DNA from: CAZSAT01 sp964604675
GTDB taxonomy: Bacteria; Myxococcota_A; UBA796; CAJQPC01
Assembly (NCBI GenBank): GCA_964604675.1
Contig: CAZSAT010000041.1
Span: forward strand, 1-53,643
DNA: 53,643 nt
Direction of reading: 5' to 3'
Both the position numbers and the translations under genes were made by a program. The notes below the pieces were generated by a model that was given only the letters and a program-made list of their open reading frames with translations, ran no database searches and had not been told where the DNA came from. This document shows, piece by piece, positions 25,129-33,332 of this stretch. The number at the start of each line of letters is the position of its first letter. Position 1 is the stretch's first letter.

Positions 25129-26514
25129 TCAGCCCGGCCGGCTACGACCGAGCAGCCACGGCAACAGGGCGAGCCAGGCCACCGAAGCCGGTGTTGCTGC
25201 GCCACAGCCGCAGCCCTTCCCGCTGTCCGCACCCGAGTCGCCTTGGCCGCCGGTGTCGCTGACCGGGCCCGGGGTGCTGCGCCAGGACGGGCTCAGCCAC
25301 AGGCGCTCCTCGTCAGAGACGCCAGCATCGTGGCACCCACCCCGGGTAGACCACCAGGCAGCGCCGTCGACCCGCACCCGGACGTAGACCCAGACCGGTG
25401 CCTTGCCCAGGGTGCCGACCCAGCCCTCGTCGCTCACCTCGGCCGCTGCGGTCTCCGTGGGCGTGATCAGGTCCACACCCAGCACGAAGCTCGCGTGTTC
25501 GGTCGGAACCTGCACGTCGACGTGGAGCGGTCGGTCGTGGTCGACGGCGAGGTCGTCGCCGAGTCCGCCGAGCACGGTCTCACCGGAGCGGTAGGTCACG
25601 GCGACCGGCAGCACCGGGCCGGAGGTGGCGATGGTGCGCCGTTCGGTCAGCGCGTCGTACACGCCCGTGCGGGTGAGTGGCTCGCCGGCTGGCAGCACCG
25701 CCAGGGTGAGGCCGCCGCCGTACTTCCTGTCGCTCTCGTCGACGCAGACCCGGCCGGGCGAGGTGTCGTGGGCATCGGTGGCGCCGATGAAGCCCATGCG
25801 GTGGCCAAAGCCCGTGGGGTCGAGCGCGTGCTCCACGGTCCCGGTCTCCACGATCCCGGACATGGGCGGATCGAAGACCGTGCGCTTCTGGGTGGCGTTG
25901 CCGTGCCGGGAGTAGACCTCGACGGCGGGTTGCCAGCGGGTGTCGTGGCAGCTCCAGTCGACGGGCATGGGGCTCGATCCCGCGGGGTGGTGCGGGAGCA
26001 GGGCGAGCGGCCCGACGCGCTCCTCGAGCGCGTCCAACCAGTCCCATCCGGCCTCGCAGCTGTCGATCTCCACGTCCACGCCGTTCCAGCGCAGGTCTTC
26101 GAGGTCCAGGTTGGCGAGCCCTTCGTCGTCGGCGAACAGGTAGAGGTTCTTGTGGCCCAGCGGCGCGGGCTCGGACGTGCCCATGGCCAGCTCGACGCCG
26201 GGAACGACCAGCAGCCCGTCGGGGACCGCCCCGGTCTGCGTGGCCCACAGGGTGTCGAAGTCCTCGTCGGCCAGCGCCCACTCGGCGTTGATGTGGTCGG
26301 TGATGGAGACGAAGTCGAGGCCGTTGTCGGCGGCGATCTGCAGCACCTCGCCGAAGGCGCCGCAGTCGTCCCCCTCGTTGCACCCGTCGCCGAGGTCCGA
26401 GCTCTGCCCGTCGCCGGAGAGGCCCGTGTGCACGTGGAGGTCACCGACCCAGTAGGTGGCGTCCTGGAAGTCTTCGGCGGCCCAGGTGACGGCCGCCGTC
26501 GCGAACATCCACAT
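25129..26514 (-). CDS. Exported PHP-domain metallohydrolase-like protein with MYXO-CTERM-like tail
   Basis: 461 residues with signal peptide (TAAVTWAAED). The PHP signature DLHVHTGLSGDG, then ITDHINAEW, LPHHPAG, VEVYSRHGN and FIGATDAHD supply the His/Asp metal ligands of PHP phosphoesterases (DUF3604-type secreted members). The C-terminus has DTGGQGDSG, then GCGCG, a hydrophobic stretch and Arg, a MYXO-CTERM-like sorting tail, so the enzyme is probably shown on the cell surface. It is 15 bp downstream of the radical SAM gene. Substrate unknown; phosphodiesters are the usual PHP targets. Confidence 0.8.
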   Translation of the reverse strand: MWMFATAAVTWAAEDFQDATYWVGDLHVHTGLSGDGQSSDLGDGCNEGDDCGAFGEVLQIAADNGLDFVSITDHINAEWALADEDFDTLWATQTGAVPDGLLVVPGVELAMGTSEPAPLGHKNLYLFADDEGLANLDLEDLRWNGVDVEIDSCEAGWDWLDALEERVGPLALLPHHPAGSSPMPVDWSCHDTRWQPAVEVYSRHGNATQKRTVFDPPMSGIVETGTVEHALDPTGFGHRMGFIGATDAHDTSPGRVCVDESDRKYGGGLTLAVLPAGEPLTRTGVYDALTERRTIATSGPVLPVAVTYRSGETVLGGLGDDLAVDHDRPLHVDVQVPTEHASFVLGVDLITPTETAAAEVSDEGWVGTLGKAPVWVYVRVRVDGAAWWSTRGGCHDAGVSDEERLWLSPSWRSTPGPVSDTGGQGDSGADSGKGCGCGAATPASVAWLALLPWLLGRSRPG

Positions 26515-26529
26515 GGCGGGCCGCCGGCG

Positions 26530-27984
26530 CTACTTGGACAGGCTCTGCAGCGGCGTGGCGTCGCCGTCGCCCTTCATGTGATCGGGCGTGACGTCCTTCA
26601 CGTTCATGCCGAAGCCCTTCAGGCGCTTCGCCGCGCGGCCGGCGAGCACGCGGGCCTGCATCTCGGCGTCGAGGAACTTCCACCAGAACTTGGACCAGTT
26701 CTCGTAGCCCGGCGCCTCGTAGTAGAGCGGCTCGAGCCCCGAGGGATCGTTGGGCAGCATGTCTTCGTGCCCGGTGATCACGCCGTCTTCCTTGGCGATC
26801 TTCTCGAAGTGGGTGCGCTCCTCGACCCGGCACCAGTTCAGCATCATGCGCCCCCGGCCCGGCAGGGAGCCGTGGATGTAGGCGTAGTAGGCCAGGTAGG
26901 CGAGCTGTTCCTTGTGGGTGGTGCTGGGCGGGGTGGCGAAGAAGCTCCAGCTCGCCTTCATGCCAGGCACCGCGCGGACCGCGTTGATCGAGTTGTTGAT
27001 CTCGGCGGTGGTCATCTCCTTGCGCATCCGGTCGAGCGACGGCTGCAGCAGGCCGTCCGGCGAGAAGGCCACCCGGTAGCAGCCCGCGTCCTTCATCAGC
27101 CCGAGGATCTCCGGGTTCACCTTGCGAAAGCCGAGCCAGGCCACCCAGCGCACCTTCATCTTGCGGCGGAGGATCTCCTCGCAGATGGCGATGGCGTGCT
27201 TCGAGTTCAGGTTGAAGCGGCTGTCGGTGAAGGTGAACTGCGGGATGTCGAAGGTCTCCTGCAGGTAGGCGATCTCGTCGACCACGACCTTCGCCGGCTT
27301 CCTGCGCAGCTTCACGCCGTTCAGGAAGGGGTAGTTGCAGTACGCGCACTTGCGCGGGCAGCCCCGTGTGGACTCGATGCCGATGTCGAGGAAGAGCCCG
27401 GTACGGCGCTCCTCGGAGCGGTACAGGTCCCAGTCCACGTAGTGGCGCTTGGGGTAGGGCAGGGCCGAGAAGTCCGGCATCAACGCGTCGCCGTTGAACT
27501 GGAGCTCGCCGTCCTTCCACCAGTAGATGCCCGGCACCTTCTCGGGGGAGCCGAGGTTGTCGGCCAGGTGGACGATCGTCTCTTCGCCCTCGGAGTGCAC
27601 GCCGAAGTCGTAGCGGTAGCGCTCCATGAAGGTGCGCGAGGACTGGGTGAAGCCGGGACCGCCGATGACCACGGGCACACCAGGAGCCGCCTCGCGCACG
27701 GTGTCGAGGGTGGGCGTGAGCTGGGTGTGGAAGACGAAGGGGGCCTTGCGCGTGGTGGAGTCGATGTTGCGCATCGACAGGCCGACCATGTCGGGCTCGA
27801 ACTCCCGGATCTCGCGCTTGAGCCGCTGCATCGCCGGCTCGGTGCCGACGTTCAGATCCACGATGAAGGGGGTATGGCCCGCCCGATCCAGCGCCGACGC
27901 GATGCAGCTCAGGCCGATGGGGTAGACGAGGGCGTCGGAGACACCCTTTCGGCCGAGGAAGGCTTGGACGAGGAGTACGCGCAC
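26530..27984 (-). CDS. B12-binding-type radical SAM protein
   Basis: 484 residues. The N-terminal 150 residues have the cobalamin-binding-like Rossmann fold (VRVLLVQAFLGRKG, MVGLSMRNID, VVIGGPGFTQ). The radical SAM cluster is C209-PRK-C213-AY-C216, followed by a TIM-barrel (QFTFTDSRFNLN, VRWVAWLGFRKVNPE, GCYRVAFSPDGL). Such enzymes methylate or rearrange unactivated carbons in natural products, lipids or cofactors. The GTG start at 27984 gives the normal VRVLLVQ N-terminus. The usual DxHxxG cobalamin motif is not evident, so B12 dependence is uncertain. A TTGACA/TACCGG promoter is just upstream. Confidence 0.85.
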   Translation of the reverse strand: MRVLLVQAFLGRKGVSDALVYPIGLSCIASALDRAGHTPFIVDLNVGTEPAMQRLKREIREFEPDMVGLSMRNIDSTTRKAPFVFHTQLTPTLDTVREAAPGVPVVIGGPGFTQSSRTFMERYRYDFGVHSEGEETIVHLADNLGSPEKVPGIYWWKDGELQFNGDALMPDFSALPYPKRHYVDWDLYRSEERRTGLFLDIGIESTRGCPRKCAYCNYPFLNGVKLRRKPAKVVVDEIAYLQETFDIPQFTFTDSRFNLNSKHAIAICEEILRRKMKVRWVAWLGFRKVNPEILGLMKDAGCYRVAFSPDGLLQPSLDRMRKEMTTAEINNSINAVRAVPGMKASWSFFATPPSTTHKEQLAYLAYYAYIHGSLPGRGRMMLNWCRVEERTHFEKIAKEDGVITGHEDMLPNDPSGLEPLYYEAPGYENWSKFWWKFLDAEMQARVLAGRAAKRLKGFGMNVKDVTPDHMKGDGDATPLQSLSK

Positions 27985-27991
27985 GGGCGCA

Positions 27992-28020
27992 CCGGTACCC
28001 GTGCCTGTGGTGGGTGTCAA
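27992..28020 (-). promoter_or_regulatory. Predicted promoter with perfect -35, spaced for a leaderless mRNA
   Basis: On the minus strand TTGACA (28020-28015), a 17-bp spacer, TACCGG (27997-27992), then 7 nt to the GTG start 27984. This is the best-formed example of the close-spaced class and starts a new transcript inside the long minus-strand run. Confidence 0.6.
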
Positions 28021-28080
28021 CCGTTGGCGTGCGCTGCGGAGCGCGCCGGTACGGCCCTTCGCACCGGCGCGATCCACGGC

Positions 28081-28998
28081 TCACGTCGGCCGACGCGCCA
28101 CGGTGACCCACAGCCCGCCATCCTCGGCCCGGCCGAGCCAAGACAGCTGCACGAGCCAGTGCTCCAGCCGACTCCCAGCGCCCCGGGGCGCGAACAGGCT
28201 CGGCGGGCCTGGTGCGAAGCCGATGGGCGGCTGGGCGTTGACGAACTCCAGGCCGCACGCGTGCACCCAGCCCAGCACCTCGTCGACCGTGTGGCGGGTC
28301 TCGTGGGGGTGCAGGTGCTGGTCGTGGTACCAGGCGTCGCCTCGGTCGCCGGCCAGGGCCTCGTGCCTCCGCTTCAACAGGGGGAGGAGCAGCCGTCCCC
28401 AGCGGTTGTAGAGCCCGACGACCAGGTAGCCCCCGGGCCGGAGCAAGCCCGCGGCGACCGCGTAGGCTTCGCGGGCATCGGCGGTGTGGTGCAGCACGCC
28501 GTTGGAGACGACCACGTCGACAGTGCCCGGTCGGAAGGGCGGGTGGAAGAGGTTGCCGCGCGCGAAGCGCACGTTGTCGAGCCCACAGCGCTCGCGCATG
28601 GCCTCGGCCACCCGGAGCGAAGCGCCGCTCAGGTCCAGCCCCACCACGTCCCGGCCGGCCACGCCGAGGAAGAGGCTCATCTGGCCCGTGCCGCAGCCGA
28701 GCTCGACCACACGAGCGTTCGGCGGCAGCTCGTCGTCGAGGCTCCGCGTGAAGGGCTTCGAGCGACCGTTGCGCACGAGGCTGCCGCGGTTGTCGTCGGG
28801 CAGGTAGTGCGGGAACGGGTGCTCCTCGTAGAAGGAGCGGACCGTGGCGGTCAGGTCGGGGTCTTCGCCCGCCTGCGGGTCCGCCACGTAGAGGTCGGGG
28901 ATGCCTTCGACCACGGGCCACGTGGCGCCGCACGCGCAGGTGAGGCGCCCGTCGCCTGGGACGGAGAGCGCCTGAAGGCACCTGGGGCAGGCCAGCAT
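28081..28998 (-). CDS. Zinc-ribbon SAM-dependent methyltransferase
   Basis: 305 residues. A Trm112-like zinc ribbon (CPRC near residue 4, CAC near residue 20, then VVEGIPDLYV) precedes a class I methyltransferase fold with motif I VVELGCGTGQMSLFLG, acidic VVGLDLSGAS and VVVSNGVLHHT. The C-terminal part is typical of methyltransferases acting on small molecules or glycans. ATG 28998 starts at the zinc ribbon; a longer frame covers the DUF5989 gene. It lies 4 bp after DUF5989 and thus in one transcript with the carbamoyltransferase. Confidence 0.85.
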   Translation of the reverse strand: MLACPRCLQALSVPGDGRLTCACGATWPVVEGIPDLYVADPQAGEDPDLTATVRSFYEEHPFPHYLPDDNRGSLVRNGRSKPFTRSLDDELPPNARVVELGCGTGQMSLFLGVAGRDVVGLDLSGASLRVAEAMRERCGLDNVRFARGNLFHPPFRPGTVDVVVSNGVLHHTADAREAYAVAAGLLRPGGYLVVGLYNRWGRLLLPLLKRRHEALAGDRGDAWYHDQHLHPHETRHTVDEVLGWVHACGLEFVNAQPPIGFAPGPPSLFAPRGAGSRLEHWLVQLSWLGRAEDGGLWVTVARRPT

Positions 28999-29002
28999 CG
29001 GC

Positions 29003-29176
29003 TCAGAAGAGCAGGTACACGAACGGCGACACGGCGGGGACGGCGGCGGCCAGCGCGAGCAGCCCGCCCAGGCCCACGAGCAGGAACACCAGGGGAGCGA
29101 GCCACCCCAGCTTCCGGGCACGCAGCCATCCCATGAGCTCCCCGACGGTGCTGCTCCAGGCCTTGAGCTTGCTCAT
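29003..29176 (-). CDS. DUF5989 small membrane protein
   Basis: 57 residues. A short polar N-terminus (SKLKAWSSTVGELMGWLRARK) leads to one hydrophobic segment (LVFLLVGLGGLLALAA) and ends in PFVYLLF. This matches the DUF5989 pattern, whose members sit next to NodU/CmcH-type carbamoyltransferases. It lies 20 bp after the carbamoyltransferase and 4 bp before the methyltransferase. The long open frame over it (to 30676) is a shadow. Role unknown; a membrane anchor for the carbamoyltransferase is a reasonable guess. Confidence 0.75.
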   Translation of the reverse strand: MSKLKAWSSTVGELMGWLRARKLGWLAPLVFLLVGLGGLLALAAAVPAVSPFVYLLF

Positions 29177-29196
29177 GTGTTGGGCTCCCAGCCAGA

Positions 29197-30870
29197 TCAG
29201 CGTGTCACGAGGAAGGGACCGATGGCCAACGCGTCCATGCCGCACCGTAGGAAGGTGCCGTAGCCGTCGGCGGGCGTGTTGACGATCGGCTCGCCCGCCA
29301 GGTTGAAGCTGGTGTTGACCACGCAGGGCACCCCGGTGCGCCGCCCGAAGGCCTCGAGCAGGGCCGCGTAGCGCGGCTGCACGTCGGCGTGCACCTCCTG
29401 GAGGCGCGCCGTGCCGTCGACGTGGGTCGCGGCCGGGATTGGATCCCCCTTCACGGGCACCGTGCTGGTCATGAAGCGCCGTGTCCAGCCACCGCCGCTG
29501 GGCAGCTCGAAGAGATCCGCGCTGGCGCTGGCGAGCACGCTGGGCGCGAAGGGTCGGAACGGTTCCCGGAACTTCACCTTGTTGTTCAGGCGGTCCTTGT
29601 CTTCCGGCTTGCGGGGGTCGCAGAGGATCGAGCGGTGTCCCAAGGCGCGTGGTCCGAGCTCGAAGCGGCCCTGCATCCAGCCGACGACCTCGCCCGCGGC
29701 CAGGCGCTCCGCCACGGCCTCGTGGATGTCGTCGCCTTGGTCGGTGTGCTCGATACCACCATCGCGCAGGTAGGCGCGGGTGCGGTCGAGGTCGATCGGT
29801 GCGCCCCAGCCGGGCCGCGTGAGGGGCTGGCGGGGTGCGTCGGCCGCCAACAGGGCGGCGCCGACAGCGCTCCCCGCGTCGCCCGCCGCGGGCTGCACGA
29901 ACACGTCCTCGAAGGGACCCTCGCGCAGGATGCGACCGACGCCCACGGAGTTCAGCGCGACGCCGCCGGCCAGGCAGAGCTTCGAGAGGCCTGTGTCGGC
30001 GTGGAGCCGCTTGGCCAGCAGGAGCAGGGTCTCTTCGCACACCTGCTGCACCGAGGCCGCGATGTCCTTGTGGCGCTGCTCCATCGGTCCGCGCGGCGCC
30101 CTGGCGGGGCCCAGCAGGTCTTCGAAGGCCTGGGTGAAGCTGCGGTCCGGCTCCCGGTGGAAGCAGAAGTAGTCCATGTCGAGCTCGAAGGTGCCGTCGT
30201 CGTGCAGACGGAAGACCTTGTCGACCTGCTCGCGGTAGCTGGGCTCTCCGAACGCTGCCAGGCCCATGACCTTGTACTCGCCCTCGTTCACCCGGAAGCC
30301 CAGGTACGCGGTGAAGACGGAATACAAGAGCCCCAGCGAGTGGGGGAAGTGCTGCTCGCCCAGGTGCTTCAAGCCCTCGGGCCCCGCTCGCCAGCGCGTG
30401 GTGGTGGCCCATTCTCCGACGCCGTCTACGCACAGCACCGCCGCCTCCTCGAAGGGACTGCAGAGGTAGGCCGAGGCCGCGTGCGACGCGTGGTGGTCGC
30501 TGAACTGCACCACCCCGGGGTCCACGCCGAGGTGCTCCACGATGTGGCCCTTCACCCAGAGCTTGTCGCCGAACATCGAGACCATGGCGCGGCGGAAGGT
30601 GGTGGCGGAGCGCGGCCAGGTGCGCAGGCTCGTGAGCAACACCCGCTCGAGCTTCAAGAGCGGCTTCTCGTGCCACACGACGCTGGTGAGGTCGCCGACC
30701 TCCAGCCCGGCCTGCTGCAGGCAGAAGCGCGCGGAGCGCAACGGAAAGTTCGCGTCGTTCTTGCGGCGGCTGAAGCGCTCTTCCTGGGCCGCCGCCACGA
30801 GCTGACCGTCGACCACCAGGGCCGCGGCTGAGTCGTGGAAGTAGCCGGAGAGGCCGAGGACGGCGGACAT
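29197..30870 (-). CDS. Carbamoyltransferase (NodU/CmcH family)
   Basis: 557 residues, near the family norm. It transfers the carbamoyl group of carbamoyl phosphate, through an adenylated intermediate, to a hydroxyl of a sugar or small molecule. Kae1-like N-domain: GYFHDSAAALVVDG, SDHHASHAASAY, VDGVGEW, CLAGGVALNSV. C-domain: MQGRFELGPRALGHRSI, KFREPFRPFAPSV and VNTSFNLAGEPIV. The TAGCAT box (30883-30878, minus) overlaps the stop codon of the kinase and ends 7 nt before ATG 30870. The acceptor is not known. DUF5989, methyltransferase and radical SAM genes follow. Confidence 0.92.
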   Translation of the reverse strand: MSAVLGLSGYFHDSAAALVVDGQLVAAAQEERFSRRKNDANFPLRSARFCLQQAGLEVGDLTSVVWHEKPLLKLERVLLTSLRTWPRSATTFRRAMVSMFGDKLWVKGHIVEHLGVDPGVVQFSDHHASHAASAYLCSPFEEAAVLCVDGVGEWATTTRWRAGPEGLKHLGEQHFPHSLGLLYSVFTAYLGFRVNEGEYKVMGLAAFGEPSYREQVDKVFRLHDDGTFELDMDYFCFHREPDRSFTQAFEDLLGPARAPRGPMEQRHKDIAASVQQVCEETLLLLAKRLHADTGLSKLCLAGGVALNSVGVGRILREGPFEDVFVQPAAGDAGSAVGAALLAADAPRQPLTRPGWGAPIDLDRTRAYLRDGGIEHTDQGDDIHEAVAERLAAGEVVGWMQGRFELGPRALGHRSILCDPRKPEDKDRLNNKVKFREPFRPFAPSVLASASADLFELPSGGGWTRRFMTSTVPVKGDPIPAATHVDGTARLQEVHADVQPRYAALLEAFGRRTGVPCVVNTSFNLAGEPIVNTPADGYGTFLRCGMDALAIGPFLVTR

Positions 30871-30877
30871 CGACCCG

Positions 30878-30883
30878 ATGCTA
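30878..30883 (-). promoter_or_regulatory. Predicted -10 box for a leaderless carbamoyltransferase mRNA
   Basis: TAGCAT on the minus strand, 7 nt before ATG 30870. Its TAG doubles as the kinase stop codon. No SD is visible in the 7-nt gap. Confidence 0.45.
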
Positions 30884-32731
30884 CCAGGGTCGCGCGCTGC
30901 GCTCGTCGTCGGCGTGGGCGATCCAGATGGCGACCGCAACCAGGGCCGCATTGGCCACGTCCATCGCGTAGGGCGTGCTGCCGGGGTCACGGGCGCTGAC
31001 GAGCAGCGTGGCGGCGTAGGCGAGGGCCGCGGCGAGGAAGCGAGCGTCGATCGTGCAGGCCAGGGTCCCCACCACCACGAAGCCCATGTAGCTGTGCAGC
31101 GAGCGCGCGGTCTCGAAGGGGAGGCCCGCCAGCTCGCAGGCCACGTCGAGCATGGGCTGGGCGGCCATCGCGAACACCAAGGTGGCGATGAGGCCGCGGC
31201 TCACCGCGCTCGAACGCCACGTGCTGCGCCAGGCCCACGCCACCACCAGCGACGCCGCCAGGAAGGCGCCGGACTGGAGGTAGGTGTTGGCGTAGCTGAT
31301 CGGGATGCCGAGGGCGTCGCGCAGGGTGGGCAGGCCCCACCAGAGCAGCATCATCCCCGAGAGGGCGAGGGCGCGGGGCAGGCCGCCGCGGCGCGGATCG
31401 ACGCTGCGGGCGAGCGCCTCCAGGCGGCCGAGGCGCTCCGCCTGTTCGGCCTGGTCCGCCGCCGCCGCGATCAAGGCCTCGGCGATGTCCGGCGGCGGGG
31501 CAGGAAGCTCGGCCGCGTGGGTGAGCGCGCTGCTCACGCGTCCGGCACGGAGCTCGTGGCGGACCATGGCGGCCACGGTCTCGTCGAGCTCGGCGCGGGC
31601 CTGTTCGTTGTCCGGCCAGGCTTCCAGGGCGCGCCGGTAGCCGAAGCGCGCGGCCCCGAACAGGCGCTGAACGTCCTGGCTGTCAGGATCGGAGAAGGTG
31701 GCCTGGAGCGCACGGAGCTGGGAGGCCGCCTCCCGTGCCAGCGCGCGCGAGCCACGGTGAGCGAGGAAGTCGCGGAGCCGCGCGTGGAACGCCGACGCGT
31801 TTCGGGGGCGCTCCTCGGGGTCCGGATCCATCGCTCGCAGCGCGAGGGCCATGAGCTCGGGGTCGGCGCCCGGAACCGGGGGCGGCGCCGACCGGAGCGC
31901 GCGCTCGAGCACCGCCTCGAGGCGGTCGGTGCCGTGGGGCGGGTGGCCCGTCAAGAGGTGGTAGAGGCTGGCGCCCAGCAGGTAGACGTCGGTCCGCACA
32001 TCGAGGCGCGCGTCGAGGGTGGCGAGCTCGGGCGCCATGTAGGCGGGGGTGCCGGCGAGCACGGCGGTCGTGTCCTGGCGCGGGAGGTGTTCGCCCAGGC
32101 CGTCGTGGAGCGCCGTGGCGATGCCCCAGTCCACCAGGTACGCCTCGCCGAAGCGCCCGATCATCACGTTCGCCGGCTTCACGTCGCGGTGCAGCACGCC
32201 CACGTCGTGGGCGGCCTCGAGGGCGGAACACACCCCCATGAGCACGCGCACGTGCCACTCCGTGGGATCGGTCCGGAAGCGTTGCCGCACGGCTTCCGGG
32301 GTGTCGATCAGATCGTGCCAGCAGGCGCCTTCGATGCGCTTCAGCAGGATCTGCGGCCGCCCTTGATCGTCCCAGATCAGGTCGTGCACGGGGACCACGT
32401 TGGGGTGATCGATGCGGCTGGTCAGCCAGGCCTCGCGCAAGAGCTGCAGCCGGGCCTGCGGGGTGAGGAGGTCGTCGCGCAGGCGCTTGAGCGCGACCTG
32501 GCGGTCCAGGCTGAGCTGGCGCGCCAGCTCGACCACCGCCGAGCCGCCTTCCCCGAGCTCTCCCTCCACGGTCACGCCGCTCCGGAACGGACCGTGGAGC
32601 GCGAGCGTCGCCTCGGCGTCGGCGAGGTGGGGCCGCACGGTGGTGACCGCGTCCCACTCGCCGATGTAGGGCGCGAGCGTGACCCGACTCCCGGGCAGGA
32701 CCTCGGTCGTGTCGGAGGGGTCGTCAGCCAT
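30881..32731 (-). CDS. Hanks-type Ser/Thr protein kinase with C-terminal membrane segments
   Basis: 616 residues. Kinase domain at about 50-325: GEGGSAVVE (P-loop), VALKRL (ATP Lys), HRDVKPANV (catalytic loop Asp), LVDWGIA (DFG position reads DWG) and GTPAYMAPE. A helical TPR-like segment (about 330-450) follows, then about six hydrophobic helices to the C-terminus and a short charged tail. Both ends are probably cytoplasmic, with a membrane-sensor-like C-terminal half. TACCGT ends 7 nt before ATG 32731 on the minus strand. The carbamoyltransferase starts 10 bp after its stop, suggesting linked regulation. Substrate unknown. Confidence 0.88.
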   Translation of the reverse strand: MADDPSDTTEVLPGSRVTLAPYIGEWDAVTTVRPHLADAEATLALHGPFRSGVTVEGELGEGGSAVVELARQLSLDRQVALKRLRDDLLTPQARLQLLREAWLTSRIDHPNVVPVHDLIWDDQGRPQILLKRIEGACWHDLIDTPEAVRQRFRTDPTEWHVRVLMGVCSALEAAHDVGVLHRDVKPANVMIGRFGEAYLVDWGIATALHDGLGEHLPRQDTTAVLAGTPAYMAPELATLDARLDVRTDVYLLGASLYHLLTGHPPHGTDRLEAVLERALRSAPPPVPGADPELMALALRAMDPDPEERPRNASAFHARLRDFLAHRGSRALAREAASQLRALQATFSDPDSQDVQRLFGAARFGYRRALEAWPDNEQARAELDETVAAMVRHELRAGRVSSALTHAAELPAPPPDIAEALIAAAADQAEQAERLGRLEALARSVDPRRGGLPRALALSGMMLLWWGLPTLRDALGIPISYANTYLQSGAFLAASLVVAWAWRSTWRSSAVSRGLIATLVFAMAAQPMLDVACELAGLPFETARSLHSYMGFVVVGTLACTIDARFLAAALAYAATLLVSARDPGSTPYAMDVANAALVAVAIWIAHADDERSARPW

Positions 32732-32738
32732 CGACCGC

Positions 32739-32744
32739 ACGGTA
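32739..32744 (-). promoter_or_regulatory. Predicted -10 box for a leaderless kinase mRNA
   Basis: Minus-strand TACCGT (32744-32739) inside the palindrome ACGGTACCGT, 7 nt before ATG 32731. No SD sequence in between. Confidence 0.4.
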
Positions 32745-32789
32745 CCGTGACCGGCCGTGGCACCGGGGACGACCTGCGGATCGCCCCGA

Positions 32790-32945
32790 TCACGCCTCGG
32801 CGCGAACCGCCGGTCCGGGCAGCTCCTGGTAGCTGGCGTGCACGATGCGGTTGTCGGCATCCACCAGGACCACCCGCGGCTGGAAGGCCCGTGCCTGCGC
32901 GTCGGGCAGCTTGGTCCGTGTGGCGAGGCGGATCAGGTCCCCCAA
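32790..32945 (-). CDS. Candidate small gene, 51 residues, unrecognised
   Basis: From a TTG at 32945 the frame reads MGDLIRLATRTKLPDAQ and continues through FQPRVVLVDADNRIVHASYQELPG to TGA at 32792-32790. Almost every codon ends in G or C, as in the real genes here, and the RVVLVDADNRIVHASY part looks like two beta strands of a true protein. The frame is the same as that of the DUF2288 gene and begins straight after that gene's TGA, so an in-frame readthrough form is also possible. No SD is evident before the TTG. It fills the gap between DUF2288 and the kinase. No family known to me. Confidence 0.45.
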   Translation of the reverse strand: MGDLIRLATRTKLPDAQARAFQPRVVLVDADNRIVHASYQELPGPAVRAEA

Positions 32946-32978
32946 CGCGAACCCCCGACGAGACGCGTCCGAGCTTGC

Positions 32979-33287
32979 TCAGGCCTCGCCCGCAGGTGCC
33001 GCGATCGGGGCGATCACGACGAAGGGCTGCACGATCGCCGCCGTGAAGCGGCGACCCTTCCACGCCGCCCACTGCGCGTCGTCCACCTTCACCAGGTGGC
33101 CCGACCCCAGCCAGGCCGCCACCACGGCGGTCTGGTTCGACGCGATCGCGAGCGCCGCCTCGACCACGTCGAGATCGCGGTCCACGGCCACGAGCGCCCC
33201 CCGCGCGTGGTGCGGCGCCAGGTGATCCCAGCTGGCGGAGAGCAGCTCGGCTCGGATCGGGTCGATCCGCTCGCGGTGGTCCGGCAC
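32979..33287 (-). CDS. DUF2288 family protein
   Basis: 102 residues. IRAELLSASWDHLAPHHARGALVAVDRDLDVVEAA (split here into recognisable blocks LLSASWDHL, HARGALVAVD and LDVVEAALAIA) followed by VVAAWLGSGHLVKV and FVVIAPI fits the DUF2288 pattern, a family of about 100 residues with no known role. GTG start at 33287. It diverges from the PNGase F-like gene, 45 bp away. A TAGAGC box on the minus strand ends about 6 nt before the start. Confidence 0.75.
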   Translation of the reverse strand: MPDHRERIDPIRAELLSASWDHLAPHHARGALVAVDRDLDVVEAALAIASNQTAVVAAWLGSGHLVKVDDAQWAAWKGRRFTAAIVQPFVVIAPIAAPAGEA

Positions 33288-33305
33288 GACCTTGCTCTAC
33301 GCGGC

Positions 33306-33326
33306 TATGTTCGCGGGCGCCAGGAG
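33306..33326 (+). promoter_or_regulatory. Predicted -10 box and Shine-Dalgarno
   Basis: TATGTT (33306-33311) and AGGAG (33322-33326) 6-7 nt before ATG 33333. A leadered start. Confidence 0.45.
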
Positions 33327-33332
33327 CCTGCC

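Noticed and set aside
26441..28981. An 846-residue minus-strand frame across the radical SAM and methyltransferase genes
   Set aside because: It is in a shifted frame to both recognisable enzymes and rich in Arg/Pro/Ala, with no family signs.
32757..33046. Plus-strand coding region between the kinase and the PNGase F-like gene
   Set aside because: The minus strand carries DUF2288 and a better coding-like frame there; the plus frame is the shadow of these and the PNGase gene starts at 33333 with its own SD.
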